From CAVAWX01 sp963592385 (GTDB taxonomy: Bacteria; Actinomycetota; Coriobacteriia; Coriobacteriales; QAMH01): a stretch of DNA of 37,604 nt. A program made the position numbers and the translations under genes. The notes under the pieces are model-generated. The model searched no databases. It had not been told where the DNA came from and saw nothing but the letters and a program-made list of their open reading frames with translations. Shown here piece by piece: positions 1 through 9,950 of the stretch (positions are counted from its first letter, which is position 1; every line of letters starts with the position of its first letter). The DNA is taken from assembly GCA_963592385.1 (NCBI GenBank), contig CAVAWX010000007.1:1-37604 (forward strand), in the 5' to 3' direction.

Positions 1-19
1 CGCCGCCCAACGCGACAGG

Positions 20-1093
20 CTACTTGCCCCAGACCTCTTCGGCGATCTCGCGCACGAGGGCGACCTTGGCCCACTGCTCGTCCTCGGTCAGCTTGTTGCC
101 AACCTCGCAGCTGGCGAAGCCGCACTGCGGGGACAGGTACAGGTTCTCAAGCGGCACATACTTCTCCGCTTCACGGATACGCGCGATGACGGCGGCCTTG
201 TCCTCCAGCTCGGGGCGCTTCGTGGTGACGAGCCCCAGCACCACCTTCTTGCCCGGCGCCACCTGCGCCAGCGGCTCGAACCCGCCGGAGCGCTCGTCGT
301 CGAACTCCAGGTAGAACGCGTTCACGTTCTGTGTGCTGAACAGGGGGTTTGCCACCGTGTCGTAGGCGCCGGCCGAAAAATGGGTGGAGTGGTAGTTGCC
401 GCGGCACACGTGCGTGTTGATGACCAGGTCGTCGCCGGGCGCAGACGCGATGACGCGGTTGTTGATGGACACGAGCAGCTCCATGTAGGCGGCAAGCTCC
501 TCGTCGCTGGCCAGCCCCGTCAGCTGGCGCGCCATCTCGGGGTTCACGAACCCGCCCCACGTGCAGTCGTCGAACTGCAGGTTGCGCCCGCCGGCGGCGT
601 AGAAATCGGCCACGAACCCGGAATAGACGGCAACCACGTCGTCGGCGAACGCCTCGACGCTGTCGTAGTGCTCGAGCGTGTTGGCCAGCTGCTCGGCGCC
701 GGTGAACAGCGCGTAGAACTGCCCGGGCGCCGGGATGGTCAGCTTCGCCACGGTGCGCTCGTCCTCCTGCGCCTTGACGAAGAGGAAGTGCTCGATGAAG
801 GGGTGGGCGCCGGGTGCCAGCTTGCCCTCGATGGCCACCTCGTCGATGGCCGCGGCCTCGCCCTCAAACGTCGTGTTGCCCGTCTCGGACTTGACACGCG
901 CGACGCCCTCGATGTTCCACATGAAATCGAGGTGCCAGGTCAGGCGGCGGAACTCGCCGTCCGTGATCACGTGCAGCCCGGCGGCCTTCTCCTTGGCGAT
1001 CAGGTCGAGGATGGCCCGGTCCTNNNNNNNNNNGTCGGGGCGCAGGAAGCTGCCGACGACGTCGTAGCGCTGCGGCGCATGAATGCTGCTCAT
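20..1093 (-). CDS. MetE C-terminal-like (cobalamin-independent) methyltransferase, interrupted by a gap
   Basis: This is a stand-alone protein related to the catalytic C-terminal half of cobalamin-independent methionine synthase (the YxjG/YxjH-like group). Such proteins move a methyl group to a thiol such as homocysteine through a zinc site. The zinc ligands are visible as the His and Cys of NTHVC, a downstream Glu in the LEFDDE region, and the Cys of SPQCGF near the C terminus. The N terminus has the family hallmark VVGSFLRP and then ITDGEFRR. The start is ATG with AAAGGAGA just upstream. Ten Ns fall between the two N-terminal motifs. Homologues I know have some 20-40 more residues there, so the gap is probably longer than 10 bases and the 357-residue length is an underestimate. 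The methyl donor and the physiological acceptor cannot be told from sequence. It is transcribed alone on the minus strand. Confidence 0.85.
   Translation of the reverse strand: MSSIHAPQRYDVVGSFLRPDXXXXDRAILDLIAKEKAAGLHVITDGEFRRLTWHLDFMWNIEGVARVKSETGNTTFEGEAAAIDEVAIEGKLAPGAHPFIEHFLFVKAQEDERTVAKLTIPAPGQFYALFTGAEQLANTLEHYDSVEAFADDVVAVYSGFVADFYAAGGRNLQFDDCTWGGFVNPEMARQLTGLASDEELAAYMELLVSINNRVIASAPGDDLVINTHVCRGNYHSTHFSAGAYDTVANPLFSTQNVNAFYLEFDDERSGGFEPLAQVAPGKKVVLGLVTTKRPELEDKAAVIARIREAEKYVPLENLYLSPQCGFASCEVGNKLTEDEQWAKVALVREIAEEVWGK
1024..1033. other. assembly gap (10 N) inside the MetE-like gene
   Basis: A run of ten Ns lies within the N-terminal coding part of the MetE-like gene. The round number suggests a placeholder of unknown true length. 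Confidence 0.95.
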
Positions 1094-1129
1094 GGGAAAT
1101 CTCCTTTGCGGTCCGTGTGCGATGCGGGC

Positions 1130-1158
1130 ATTCTACTAGAGCGCCCGCCCATCGTGAA
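1130..1158 (-). promoter_or_regulatory. promoter of the MetE-like gene
   Basis: On the minus strand a -35-like TTCACG (1153-1158) and a -10-like TAGAAT (1130-1135) are separated by 17 bases. They lie about 37 bases before the ATG of the MetE-like gene. Four of six and five of six bases match the housekeeping consensus. Confidence 0.45.
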
Positions 1159-1288
1159 CAGGGTGAACGGGACGCTTTGTCGGCCGCGGGCAGGGGATGC
1201 GATGCTTTGTCGCTTGCGCCCGGAACAAACGGAGGGCGGCAAAGGAGCGCCCTTTATGCCGCCTCCGAGAAGGCGGACCCCCCAGCTT

Positions 1289-2218
1289 TTACTTGTGCCC
1301 GCGGGTGTAGAGCTCGTAGACGGCCAGCTCGTACTGCTTGCGCGCGGTGCGCGCGGCCGAGTCCAAAATCAAGCCGCAAATCCAGAACAGCACCGCCAGC
1401 ACCGCGCAGCCCACCGCCGCGATGGCCAGGGGCACGTGGGTGATGTAGGAGGTCTGGGCGAACTCGACCAGCACGGGGATGCCGCAGGCCAGCGTCGCTA
1501 TGAGGAAGATGACCGCGAGCGTGCCGAAAAAGCGCATGGGCTTGTACTCGCGGAACAGCGAGGCGATGGTGCGCAGCACGAGCATGCCGTCGGAGAAGGT
1601 GTTCAGCTTCGAGACCGAGCCTTCCGGGCGGTCGCGGTAGCCGATGGGCACCTGCACGACCTTGAAGGCCTTGTCCAGGCAGTGGATGGACATCTCCGTC
1701 TCGACCTCGAACCCCTCTGAGACCACGGGGTAGCTCTTCACGAACACGCGCGAGAAGGCGCGATACCCCGTCATGATGTCGGTGAGCTTCGCGTGGTAGA
1801 GATGGTTGATCAGCCCGCGCACGAGGTTGTTGCCCAGCCCGTGGAAGGCGCGCTTGTTCTCCTCGCCGTAGGTGCCGTTGGTCAGGCGGTCGCCGATGAC
1901 CATGTCGGCCTCGCCGGCCTCGACGGGCGCGATCATGGCGTGGACGTCTTCGGCGGGGTAGGTGTCGTCGCCGTCGACGAGCACGTAGCAGTCGGCCTCG
2001 ATGTCGCGAAACATCTGGCGCGTGACATTGCCCTTGCCCTGGCGGCGCTCGTGGCGCACGATGGCACCGTGCTCGGCGGCTATCTCGGCCGTGCCGTCGG
2101 TCGAGTTGTTGTCGTAGACGTAGATATCCGCGTCTGGCAGCTCGCGCTTGAAGTCGTCCACCACCTTCGCGATGGTGACGGACTCGTTGTAGCACGGTAT
2201 GAGAATCGCTGTCTTCAC
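1289..2218 (-). CDS. family 2 glycosyltransferase with two C-terminal membrane helices (DPM-synthase-like)
   Basis: This is an inverting GT-A fold glycosyltransferase of about 309 residues. It probably transfers a sugar from a nucleotide donor to a polyprenyl phosphate or another cell-envelope acceptor. The N terminus has the family pattern LIPCYNES. DNNSTDGT and the metal-binding VDGDDTYP follow. Two hydrophobic helices close to the C terminus (about residues 226-250 and 259-283) anchor it to the cytoplasmic membrane, as in dolichol-phosphate-mannose-synthase-like and GtrB-like enzymes. A longer reading frame extends upstream, but the GTG at 2216-2218 is preferred. It is preceded by GGGGG at good spacing and places the PCYNE motif in the usual position. 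It lies 212 bases downstream of dinG on the same strand and has a candidate promoter of its own. Donor sugar and acceptor are unknown. Confidence 0.85.
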   Translation of the reverse strand: MKTAILIPCYNESVTIAKVVDDFKRELPDADIYVYDNNSTDGTAEIAAEHGAIVRHERRQGKGNVTRQMFRDIEADCYVLVDGDDTYPAEDVHAMIAPVEAGEADMVIGDRLTNGTYGEENKRAFHGLGNNLVRGLINHLYHAKLTDIMTGYRAFSRVFVKSYPVVSEGFEVETEMSIHCLDKAFKVVQVPIGYRDRPEGSVSKLNTFSDGMLVLRTIASLFREYKPMRFFGTLAVIFLIATLACGIPVLVEFAQTSYITHVPLAIAAVGCAVLAVLFWICGLILDSAARTARKQYELAVYELYTRGHK

Positions 2219-2282
2219 TTGTACCCCCTGTATGCGCCGGGATGCGGCAAACCAGATGCGCCGCCTCGGCAATGTTGGTGCG

Positions 2283-2288
2283 ATTGTA
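2283..2288 (-). promoter_or_regulatory. -10 element before the glycosyltransferase gene
   Basis: The minus strand reads TACAAT about 65 bases before the GTG start. The same hexamer also precedes tktA and ftsE in this window. No convincing -35 is visible. Confidence 0.3.
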
Positions 2289-2345
2289 CGCTACTGCACG
2301 GTGAAGGCGGGCACGTATTGGCGCTTCATCTGGAATCTGGAATTC

Positions 2346-2393
2346 GCCGTGCGGTGCCGCCTGCTGCAGATGCCGTGCGGTGCCGCCTGCTGC
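2346..2393. repeat. tandem 22-bp direct repeat, 26-bp period
   Basis: Two identical 22-base copies (2346-2367 and 2372-2393), beginning GCCGTGCGGTGCC, lie in the intergenic space between dinG and the glycosyltransferase gene. The four-base spacer is AGAT. No function is apparent; a replication-slippage duplication is the simplest explanation. Confidence 0.85.
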
Positions 2394-2430
2394 GGACCCG
2401 ATGTCGAGGCGCAGTGCCGCCTTCCAGAGT

Positions 2431-5400
2431 TTACGCGCCGCGGGCCGCGCGCATCTCGGCGACGATCTCGGCGAGGGGCTCGGTGGCCACGTTGTTCGAC
2501 GGCATCGCGCGCACGACCTGCTGCCCGTAGCTCTTCTGCTGCAGGCGCCCGTCGGCCAGCACGAGAAAGCCCTTGTCGTCGGAGCGGCGGATCAGCCGGC
2601 CAGCCGCCTGCTTCATCTCGATGATGGTCTTGGGCAGCGAATAGCGCGCCCACGCAGCGTAGCCGCTCTTCCCGCGCTCCGTGCATTCGCGCAGCGTGCG
2701 TTCGCAGAGCAGCGGGTCGTTTCCGTTCTCGAAGGGCAGCTTCGGGATGACGACGCAGCGCAGGGTGTCGCCCGGCGCGTCGAAGCCCTCCCAAAACGCC
2801 TTGAGCGCGAACAGCGACAGATTCTCCTCGGCGATGAAGCGCTCGCGCACCGCGTGCCTGCCCGCTCCCAGCGGCTGCACGGCCAGCTCCAGCCCCGCGT
2901 CCTCGAGGCGTTCGCGCAGCTCGCTGGCGCAGCGCTGCATCTCCTTGCGGTTGGTGAACAGCGTGAGCGTCGAGCCGCCCATGGCCACGTGCACCTCGTA
3001 GAGCAGCTCGATCAGGCGCTCGTGGTAGTCGGAATCTCTGGGGGCCGGCATCCCGGCGGGCAGCAGTATGCGCATGTTGGCGTCGAAGTCGTAGCTCGAT
3101 TCGATGATGCGGCACGAGCAACGCCCCTGTTCGATGCGGTCGAGGCCGCTCGCGTGCAAAAACGAGGCAAACGGCGCGTCCGCCGCGCCGGTGGCGATGG
3201 TCGCCGAGGTGAAGATGACGCTGTCCACGTCCGGGTAGAACCTCTCGGCGAGCTCGGACCCGACGTCGAGGCGCAGCGCCGACAACGACTCGGCCATACG
3301 CTCGGGGTTGCGGTGGACATGCGCCGCGTAGGCGTAGTCTTTGTTCACGCCGTCCTCCCCGCCGAGGACAAGGCCGAGCGCGTGGCGCATCTCGTTCACC
3401 TTGCAGGCGATGCTGCTCACGTCGCCTTGCGAGACGCCGCCCTGCGGGGCGCCGTCCTCGCCGTCGCACTCCTCGAGCGCGCTCACGAGGTCCCGCAGGC
3501 CTTTCGCCAGCTCTTCGAGGTTGGCCGCGAGCGCAGCTCCCTCGTGCGCGACCGGATCCCAGGCGGCGCTTTCCCGCAGCTCGTCGCCGATCCAGATGTC
3601 CACCTCGTTGTAGCTGCCGGGGTTTTCGACGCTCGTGTACAGGTCTTTCACGAAGGAGAAGAAGCGCTCGGCGCTCTCGCGCACGTCCCCGGCACTGCTC
3701 TCGACCTTGGCCGCCGGGGCGTAGAGCACGTTTGCCCCGTCTGTGCGGCCCGCCTTCTTTCGCACCTGCGCGAGCAGGCCGCTGCCGCCGTCGATCTGGC
3801 GCAGCAGGTGCCTTAGGTCGCGCGCGCCGATCTTCGTCGAGAGCTGCGACCTGGCCTCTTCTTCCACGGCATGCGCCTCGTCGATCACCCAGTGCTGCAT
3901 GCCCGCCGGCAAGATGGCGCCGTCCACTTCCATGTTGCGGAAGAGCAGGGCGTGGTTCGTGACGATGATGTCGGCCTTTTCGGCGTGTTTGCGTGCGCCG
4001 TGCAGATAGCACTGCTTGTAGAAGGGGCACTTTCTCTTCAGGCAGCTCTCGGGGGTGGGCACCACCTCGTCGCGCAGGTCGTAGGGCCAGCGTATGCGCA
4101 GCGCACCGAGGTCGCCCCAGGTGGTGTGCGCGGTGAAGCCGAGCAGCGTCGCGGCGAACTCGATGCCCTCGACGTCGAGGTCGTCGCGCGTGTACAGGGT
4201 CCGCAGTTTGCGCAGGCACAGGTAGTGGTCGTAGCCTTTCAGCGAGACGTAGTCCAGCCCGCCGAGCGCGCGTGCCAAATCGGGCAGCTCGTGGTACATG
4301 AGCTGGTCGGTGAGCGCGTTGGTCTTCGTGGCGATGCCGATGCGGATGCCGTTTGCCCGGGCGATGCGGGCGGCCGGCAGCAGGTAGGCCATCGACTTGC
4401 CCACGCCCGTGCCCGCCTCCAGCACGCGGCATTCCTTGTTGCGGAACGCGTCGAGCACCTCGTGGGCCATCTGCAGCTGCGGCGCGCGCGGCTCGAAGCC
4501 GGGATACATCGCGCCCGCGACGCCCTGCGCGGAAAAGTCGGCGTCCAGTTCTTCGTCGCTGGGAAACGCGAGCTTGCCGTTTTCCTCGCGCCCCGCCTCC
4601 TTCGCGGGCACAAGCCCGATGCGCGCGCGGCGCAAAGCCCCCAGGCGAAACCTGCTGTCCGCGCCTTCGCCATCCGCGCCCGCGTCTGCACCGGCGCGTG
4701 CAATGTCGTTTGCCTGCGCCGCATCGTTAAAAACGCTGCGCAGCGGCCAAGGCGTCTCGGGCGCGATCGAGGCTATCACAGCGGCAAGCCCGTCCGGCAG
4801 GGCGTAGGCGCCCGCGACGAGAATCGGCCACAGCGCGGCCAGCGCCGCCACGTCGTCGTCCGCGCGGTGCGTGGAGGCATGCACCCCGAAGGCGCGGGAA
4901 AGGTCCTCGAGACGGTGCGACTTCAGGCGCGGCAAGACGACGTTGGACAGGATGAGGCTGTCCAGCCATTCCTCGGAGACGGTGCCGGGCGCGGCGCGGT
5001 GCATGATGAAGCTCCGGTCGAAACTCGCGTTGTGCGCGACGATGCGCCTGCCGCCCGCGAACTCGGCGAACTGCTCGACGGCGATGCCGGGGTCGGGGGC
5101 GCCGGCCACGTCGTCTTGGGTGATGCCCGTCAGCTCGACGATGCTTGCCGGGATGCTGCGCCCGGGGTCGACGAAGGTGTCGAAAAGGTCTAGGACCTCG
5201 TTGCCGCGCACGATGCAGGCCGAGATCTCTATCAACTCGTCGGCCACGGGGTCCAGCCCCGTCGTCTCCGTGTCCATGACGACGAGCTCCTCGTCGACGA
5301 GGCGCCCCGTGCCGGCAGCCGCCCGCGCGGGCAGCGAGCAGTACAGCTCGACGACGTCGGGGTCGGTGCCCGCGACGATGAGGCTTTCGAGCAGGGTGGT

Positions 5401-5526
5401 GTCGAAGGCGGCGGCTGCTTTTGCTGCCGCCTCGTGCGCGGCGGTCTTTTTCGCCGCTGCAGCTTCGCCCGCGCCCTCGCGTGCGCCCGCGCCCGCGCCA
5501 TCCGTCGTCTTCACCGTATCGTCCAT
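2431..5526 (-). CDS. dinG: DinG-family ATP-dependent helicase with N-terminal DEDD exonuclease domain
   Basis: This is a two-domain DNA repair enzyme of 1031 residues. Residues 1-45 are Ala-rich and low complexity. Residues 80-245 form a DnaQ/epsilon-like 3'-5' exonuclease domain, with MDTETTGLD (D85, E87), AHNASFD and HRADDD supplying the acidic residues. From about 345 comes an XPD/DinG superfamily 2 helicase. It has Walker A EAGTGVGKS (370-378), four cysteines able to hold a 4Fe-4S cluster (C437, C495, C500, C506), the DEAH box at 549-552 and a C-terminal motif VI (QAAGRLIRR). Exonuclease-DinG fusions are the normal Gram-positive form. E. coli DinG lacks the nuclease domain and is SOS-induced, but I see no LexA box upstream here. 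The start is ATG with GGGAG upstream. It probably unwinds 5'-tailed or R-loop substrates in the cytoplasm. Confidence 0.93.
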   Translation of the reverse strand: MDDTVKTTDGAGAGAREGAGEAAAAKKTAAHEAAAKAAAAFDTTLLESLIVAGTDPDVVELYCSLPARAAAGTGRLVDEELVVMDTETTGLDPVADELIEISACIVRGNEVLDLFDTFVDPGRSIPASIVELTGITQDDVAGAPDPGIAVEQFAEFAGGRRIVAHNASFDRSFIMHRAAPGTVSEEWLDSLILSNVVLPRLKSHRLEDLSRAFGVHASTHRADDDVAALAALWPILVAGAYALPDGLAAVIASIAPETPWPLRSVFNDAAQANDIARAGADAGADGEGADSRFRLGALRRARIGLVPAKEAGREENGKLAFPSDEELDADFSAQGVAGAMYPGFEPRAPQLQMAHEVLDAFRNKECRVLEAGTGVGKSMAYLLPAARIARANGIRIGIATKTNALTDQLMYHELPDLARALGGLDYVSLKGYDHYLCLRKLRTLYTRDDLDVEGIEFAATLLGFTAHTTWGDLGALRIRWPYDLRDEVVPTPESCLKRKCPFYKQCYLHGARKHAEKADIIVTNHALLFRNMEVDGAILPAGMQHWVIDEAHAVEEEARSQLSTKIGARDLRHLLRQIDGGSGLLAQVRKKAGRTDGANVLYAPAAKVESSAGDVRESAERFFSFVKDLYTSVENPGSYNEVDIWIGDELRESAAWDPVAHEGAALAANLEELAKGLRDLVSALEECDGEDGAPQGGVSQGDVSSIACKVNEMRHALGLVLGGEDGVNKDYAYAAHVHRNPERMAESLSALRLDVGSELAERFYPDVDSVIFTSATIATGAADAPFASFLHASGLDRIEQGRCSCRIIESSYDFDANMRILLPAGMPAPRDSDYHERLIELLYEVHVAMGGSTLTLFTNRKEMQRCASELRERLEDAGLELAVQPLGAGRHAVRERFIAEENLSLFALKAFWEGFDAPGDTLRCVVIPKLPFENGNDPLLCERTLRECTERGKSGYAAWARYSLPKTIIEMKQAAGRLIRRSDDKGFLVLADGRLQQKSYGQQVVRAMPSNNVATEPLAEIVAEMRAARGA

Positions 5527-5677
5527 GCTCTTGCTCCCTGCCCTCTTGCCTCGCCCGCGCCGCTGCGCGCGTCATGTGCCCTTGCCTGCGCGGCTCGCCG
5601 CAGGTGCCTGCTCGTCTGCTGTCCGCGTCCGCGCGTTTGCCCGCGCCGCCGCGCGTGCTATCTGCTGCCGCGCATTC

Positions 5678-7222
<1,545 letters not shown>

Positions 7223-7284
7223 GTCAGGCCGGTCCTTTCCGCGCCCTGTTCGCGGCGCGTCGTCGCGGGTGAACAAACGCGCAC

Positions 7285-7290
7285 ATTCTA
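7285..7290 (-). promoter_or_regulatory. -10 element for leuA
   Basis: The minus strand reads TAGAAT about 63 bases before the leuA ATG, between the tRNA and leuA. This suggests leuA has its own promoter. The -35 is not recognisable. Confidence 0.35.
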
Positions 7291-7397
7291 GCGCGAAGCG
7301 CGGACGCGAAAAGAGGGCGCGCACGAGGGGCGGGCACCGGGCCGCAGATGCGCGGGCCGCCGCAGCGCTTCACCAAAAGAATGAAAGGGGAAAAATA

Positions 7398-7484
7398 TGG
7401 TGCGGGCGAGAGGATTTGAACCTCCACGGGGCTAAGCCCCACTGGCACCTGAAGCCAGCGCGTCTGCCGTTCCGCCACGCCCGC
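7398..7484 (-). tRNA. tRNA-Leu (anticodon CAG), CCA encoded
   Basis: The minus strand gives an 87-base tRNA. The acceptor stem is GCGGGCG paired with CGCCCGC. The anticodon stem CTGGC/GCCAG encloses TTCAGGT (anticodon CAG), and the T arm contains GTTCAAATC. A long variable arm with a GGGGC/GCCCC stem is the class II hallmark of Leu tRNAs, and the 3' CCA is encoded. It reads CUG codons, which are abundant in this GC-rich genome. A short T-run follows the 3' end. It lies upstream of leuA on the same strand. Confidence 0.97.
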
Positions 7485-7513
7485 AAACCGTGTGCGTGAA
7501 AACGCGAAGACGA

Positions 7514-7522
7514 ATACTAGCA
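7514..7522 (-). promoter_or_regulatory. extended -10 promoter for tRNA-Leu(CAG)
   Basis: The minus strand reads TGCTAGTAT, a TGn-extended -10 (TAGTAT at 7514-7519), about 30 bases before the mature tRNA 5' end. Confidence 0.4.
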
Positions 7523-7538
7523 CAAGATTTTGGTGGCG

Positions 7539-7544
7539 TATAAT
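7539..7544 (+). promoter_or_regulatory. -10 element for the citrate synthase gene
   Basis: A perfect TATAAT lies about 107 bases before the citrate synthase ATG, back to back with the tRNA promoter on the other strand. The -35 region is not conserved, so an activator may be needed. Confidence 0.45.
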
Positions 7545-7560
7545 AAAGGTTCGCTTTTTC

Positions 7561-7586
7561 CCGAAATTTTTATCGGTGAAATTCGG
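7561..7586. promoter_or_regulatory. AT-rich inverted repeat in the citrate synthase leader
   Basis: CCGAAATTT (7561-7569) and GAAATTCGG (7578-7586) form an inverted repeat with one bulged A. It sits just downstream of the expected transcription start. It could be an operator or an RNA hairpin; the AT content stands out from the surroundings. Confidence 0.35.
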
Positions 7587-7650
7587 CAAAGCCCTTTCAC
7601 GCAGCCCGCTTCCCCGGCGGTCTGCGGGATTTTCGGAAAGCAGGTGGACG

Positions 7651-9075
7651 ATGGCAGATGTGCGCGACAGGGCCGAGGTGAGCGAGAACTTCGGCGCATA
7701 CAGCGGCTACGACGAGCGCTATTACGACCATTTCAACGTCAAGCGCGGCCTGCGCAACGCCGACGGCACGGGCGTGGTCGCCGGCCTCACCTCCGTCTCC
7801 AACGTGCACGGCTACCTCACCGACGAGGGCGTGAAGATCCCCGACGAGGGCCGCCTGACCTTGCGCGGCTACGACATCGCCGAGCTGGTGGACGCGGCCG
7901 TGGCCGAGCAGCGCCCCGGCTTCGAGGAGCTGGCCTACCTGCTGTGGACGGGCGACCTGCCGAAACGCACCCAGCTCGAGCGCTTCTGCGCCGACATCGA
8001 CGCCTACCGCGACCTGCCCTACGGCTTCGTCAACAACCTCATCATGAACTACCCGTCCAAAAACGTGATGAACATGGCGGCGCGCAGCGTGCTCATGCTC
8101 TACGCCGACGACCCGGACACCGAGCTGGACGCCATCGACCCCGTCCACGAGGTGCAGATCGCCACGCAGGTCCTAAGCCGCCTGCCGCGCCTGTGCGTCC
8201 TCAGCTACCTGGCCGAGCGCCAACGCGCGGTCGAGGGCAGCCCCATGTACATCAACCCGCCCAAACCCGGCCTGTCCACGGCCGAGACGGTCTTGCACAT
8301 GCTGCGCCACGACATGGCCTGGACGCCCGAAGAGGCGCGCATGCTCGACATCATGCTCATGCTGCACGCCGAGCACGGCGGCGGCAACAACTCCACCTTC
8401 ACCGTGCGCGTCCTCAGCTCCAGCGGCACCGACGCCTACAGCGCCTACGCGGGCGGCATATGCTCGCTGAAAGGCCCCAAGCACGGCGGCGCGAACATCA
8501 AGGTGGCCGCGATGCTGCACGACCTGGAAGCCGCGGTGGGCGAGGGCGCCGACGACGGGCAGGTGGCCGACTACCTGCGGCGGGTGCTGCGCCGCGAGGC
8601 CTTCGACGGCACGGGGCTGGTCTACGGCATGGGGCATGCGGTCTACACGAAGTCCGACCCGCGCGCCCGCATCTGCAAGAAGTACGCGCGCAAGCTGGCC
8701 GAGGGCACCGAGCACGAGGCGCGCTTCGCCCTGATCGACGCCGTGGAGCGCCTGGCGCCGCAGGTCTTTGCCGAGGAGAAGGGCTCGGCCAAGACGATCT
8801 GCGCCAACATCGACATGTACTCGGGGCTGGTCTACACGATGCTCGGCATCCCGGAGCGGCTCTTCACCCCGCTGTTTGCCGTGTCGCGCATCGCGGGCTG
8901 GGTCGCGCACCGCTTCGAGGAGCTGGTCGAGGGGCGGCGCATCATTCGCCCAGCGTACAAGTCCATCTACGAGCGCCGCGCCTACGTGCCCATGGACGCG
9001 CGCGGCTCCGAGGACCCGGCGCAAAAGCGCAGCGACTTGCCGGAACAGGGACAAGGGGATTTCTACAGTGATTGA
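7651..9075 (+). CDS. gltA: citrate synthase
   Basis: This enzyme condenses oxaloacetate and acetyl-CoA to citrate. In anaerobes it probably supplies 2-oxoglutarate through the oxidative branch. The 474-residue protein carries the catalytic triad of the family: H278 (KHGGANIK), H329 (GHAVYT) and D388 (NIDMYSG). An N-terminal NVHGYLTDEG/LRGYDI region and the C-terminal RIAGWVAHRFEE are also present. The ATG at 7651 is preceded by CAGGTGG; an in-frame extension upstream to 7492 overlaps promoter sequence and is rejected. It is slightly longer than the usual ~430 residues, with an N-terminal segment of about 40 residues. It is divergent from tRNA-Leu and leuA, which share the acetyl-CoA-condensing theme but not a transcript. 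A 2-methylcitrate synthase activity cannot be excluded. Confidence 0.92.
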   Translation: MADVRDRAEVSENFGAYSGYDERYYDHFNVKRGLRNADGTGVVAGLTSVSNVHGYLTDEGVKIPDEGRLTLRGYDIAELVDAAVAEQRPGFEELAYLLWTGDLPKRTQLERFCADIDAYRDLPYGFVNNLIMNYPSKNVMNMAARSVLMLYADDPDTELDAIDPVHEVQIATQVLSRLPRLCVLSYLAERQRAVEGSPMYINPPKPGLSTAETVLHMLRHDMAWTPEEARMLDIMLMLHAEHGGGNNSTFTVRVLSSSGTDAYSAYAGGICSLKGPKHGGANIKVAAMLHDLEAAVGEGADDGQVADYLRRVLRREAFDGTGLVYGMGHAVYTKSDPRARICKKYARKLAEGTEHEARFALIDAVERLAPQVFAEEKGSAKTICANIDMYSGLVYTMLGIPERLFTPLFAVSRIAGWVAHRFEELVEGRRIIRPAYKSIYERRAYVPMDARGSEDPAQKRSDLPEQGQGDFYSD

Positions 9076-9084
9076 CGCGTGCGT

Positions 9085-9110
9085 GACGGGCGGGCGCTTG
9101 AGGGCCCGTC
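9085..9110 (+). terminator. hairpin after citrate synthase
   Basis: GACGGGC (9085-9091) and GCCCGTC (9104-9110) form a 7-bp stem with a 12-base loop, ten bases after the citrate synthase stop. There is no T-tract, so this may only be a 3'-end stabilising structure. Confidence 0.3.
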
Positions 9111-9167
9111 GAGCTGCGCGTTGTGGTAAAAGCTATGGTGGAATGCGGCAAAAGGAAGACGAGAGCC

Positions 9168-9860
9168 ATGATTGAAGACTACGACTTGTCCACGAGCGAA
9201 GGCAGGAAAGAGGCGGCGGCCGCCGCGGCCGAGCACGCGGAGATCCTCGAAGAGGCGGCCGAGATGCTGCGAGGCCCCAGCCGCAAGAAGCGCCAGCAGG
9301 CCTCGTCGGTGCTTGCGTTTGCCGCGGCCGAGGATGCCGCGCGCGTGCAGCCCTATGCCGACGACGTGGCCGACGCGCTGAATCGCCCGGAGGACCAGAC
9401 GCGCTGGAACGCGCTGAACGCGCTCGACGTGATGGGCAAGGCGGGCTCGCGCTATTCCGACGACGTGCTCGAGGCGGCAGAAGACGCCATGTACGACGAG
9501 GACAGCGGCGTGTTGCGCGAGGCGGCGTTTCGCTTTTTCTGCGGGTACGCGGCGGCGTCGCCCGAGAATTCGGACAAGGTGTGGCCGCGCATCGACGAGG
9601 CCATACAGTGCTACCACGGCAACCAGGAGTTTGCGCAGATGCTGTCGGTGCTCGTGGATTTGGCCCAAAGCGAGGCCATTTCCGACAACGCGCTGCGCGG
9701 GCTGGCGACGCGCATGAAGTTCGACGCGGGCTCGGCCAAGGGCACGCTGGGGATGCGCTCGCGCCAGATCGTCGAGGCCATGCAGGCGCGGGGGCTGGAT
9801 TTTGCCGAGGAGCCTGCGGCGGGTGAAAAGGACGCGGACGCAGGCGCGGACGACGAGTAG
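9168..9860 (+). CDS. HEAT-repeat-like helical protein of unknown function
   Basis: This 230-residue acidic, Ala-rich, all-helical protein has no catalytic motifs. The pattern of paired helices with conserved spacing (for example ADDVADALNRPEDQTRWNAL, then YSDDVLEAAEDAMYDEDSG) resembles HEAT/armadillo-like scaffolds. The sequence around residues 45-130 reads like successive HEAT units, each checking the state of a neighbouring helix pair. The last 20 residues are acidic and disordered. The ATG at 9168 follows AAAGGAAG; two ATGs further upstream lack a better site. A promoter-like TGGTAAAAG lies at 9124-9132. It lies 92 bases after citrate synthase and may be partly co-transcribed. I do not recognise an orthologue; a protein-interaction role is inference. 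Confidence 0.7.
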   Translation: MIEDYDLSTSEGRKEAAAAAAEHAEILEEAAEMLRGPSRKKRQQASSVLAFAAAEDAARVQPYADDVADALNRPEDQTRWNALNALDVMGKAGSRYSDDVLEAAEDAMYDEDSGVLREAAFRFFCGYAAASPENSDKVWPRIDEAIQCYHGNQEFAQMLSVLVDLAQSEAISDNALRGLATRMKFDAGSAKGTLGMRSRQIVEAMQARGLDFAEEPAAGEKDADAGADDE

Positions 9861-9950
9861 GGCGCGCGGCCGCTAAGGCCGGCGCGGGCCGACGCGGACG
9901 CGCGGCGCGGCACGAGTTCGCACGGCGCTTGCTGGCGCTCCCGTTCACTA

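Noticed and set aside
1259..1276. Terminator after the glycosyltransferase gene
   Set aside because: CCGCCT/AGGCGG forms a 6-bp hairpin, but the minus strand has no T-tract after it.
7223..7397. T-box riboswitch or leucine attenuator before leuA
   Set aside because: No specifier hairpin, no T-box motif and no run of Leu codons in the leader; the short frame ending at the leuA ATG encodes no Leu.
9861..9950. Bidirectional terminator between the HEAT-like and RHH-like genes
   Set aside because: Several weak GC hairpins but none with a T-tract on either strand.
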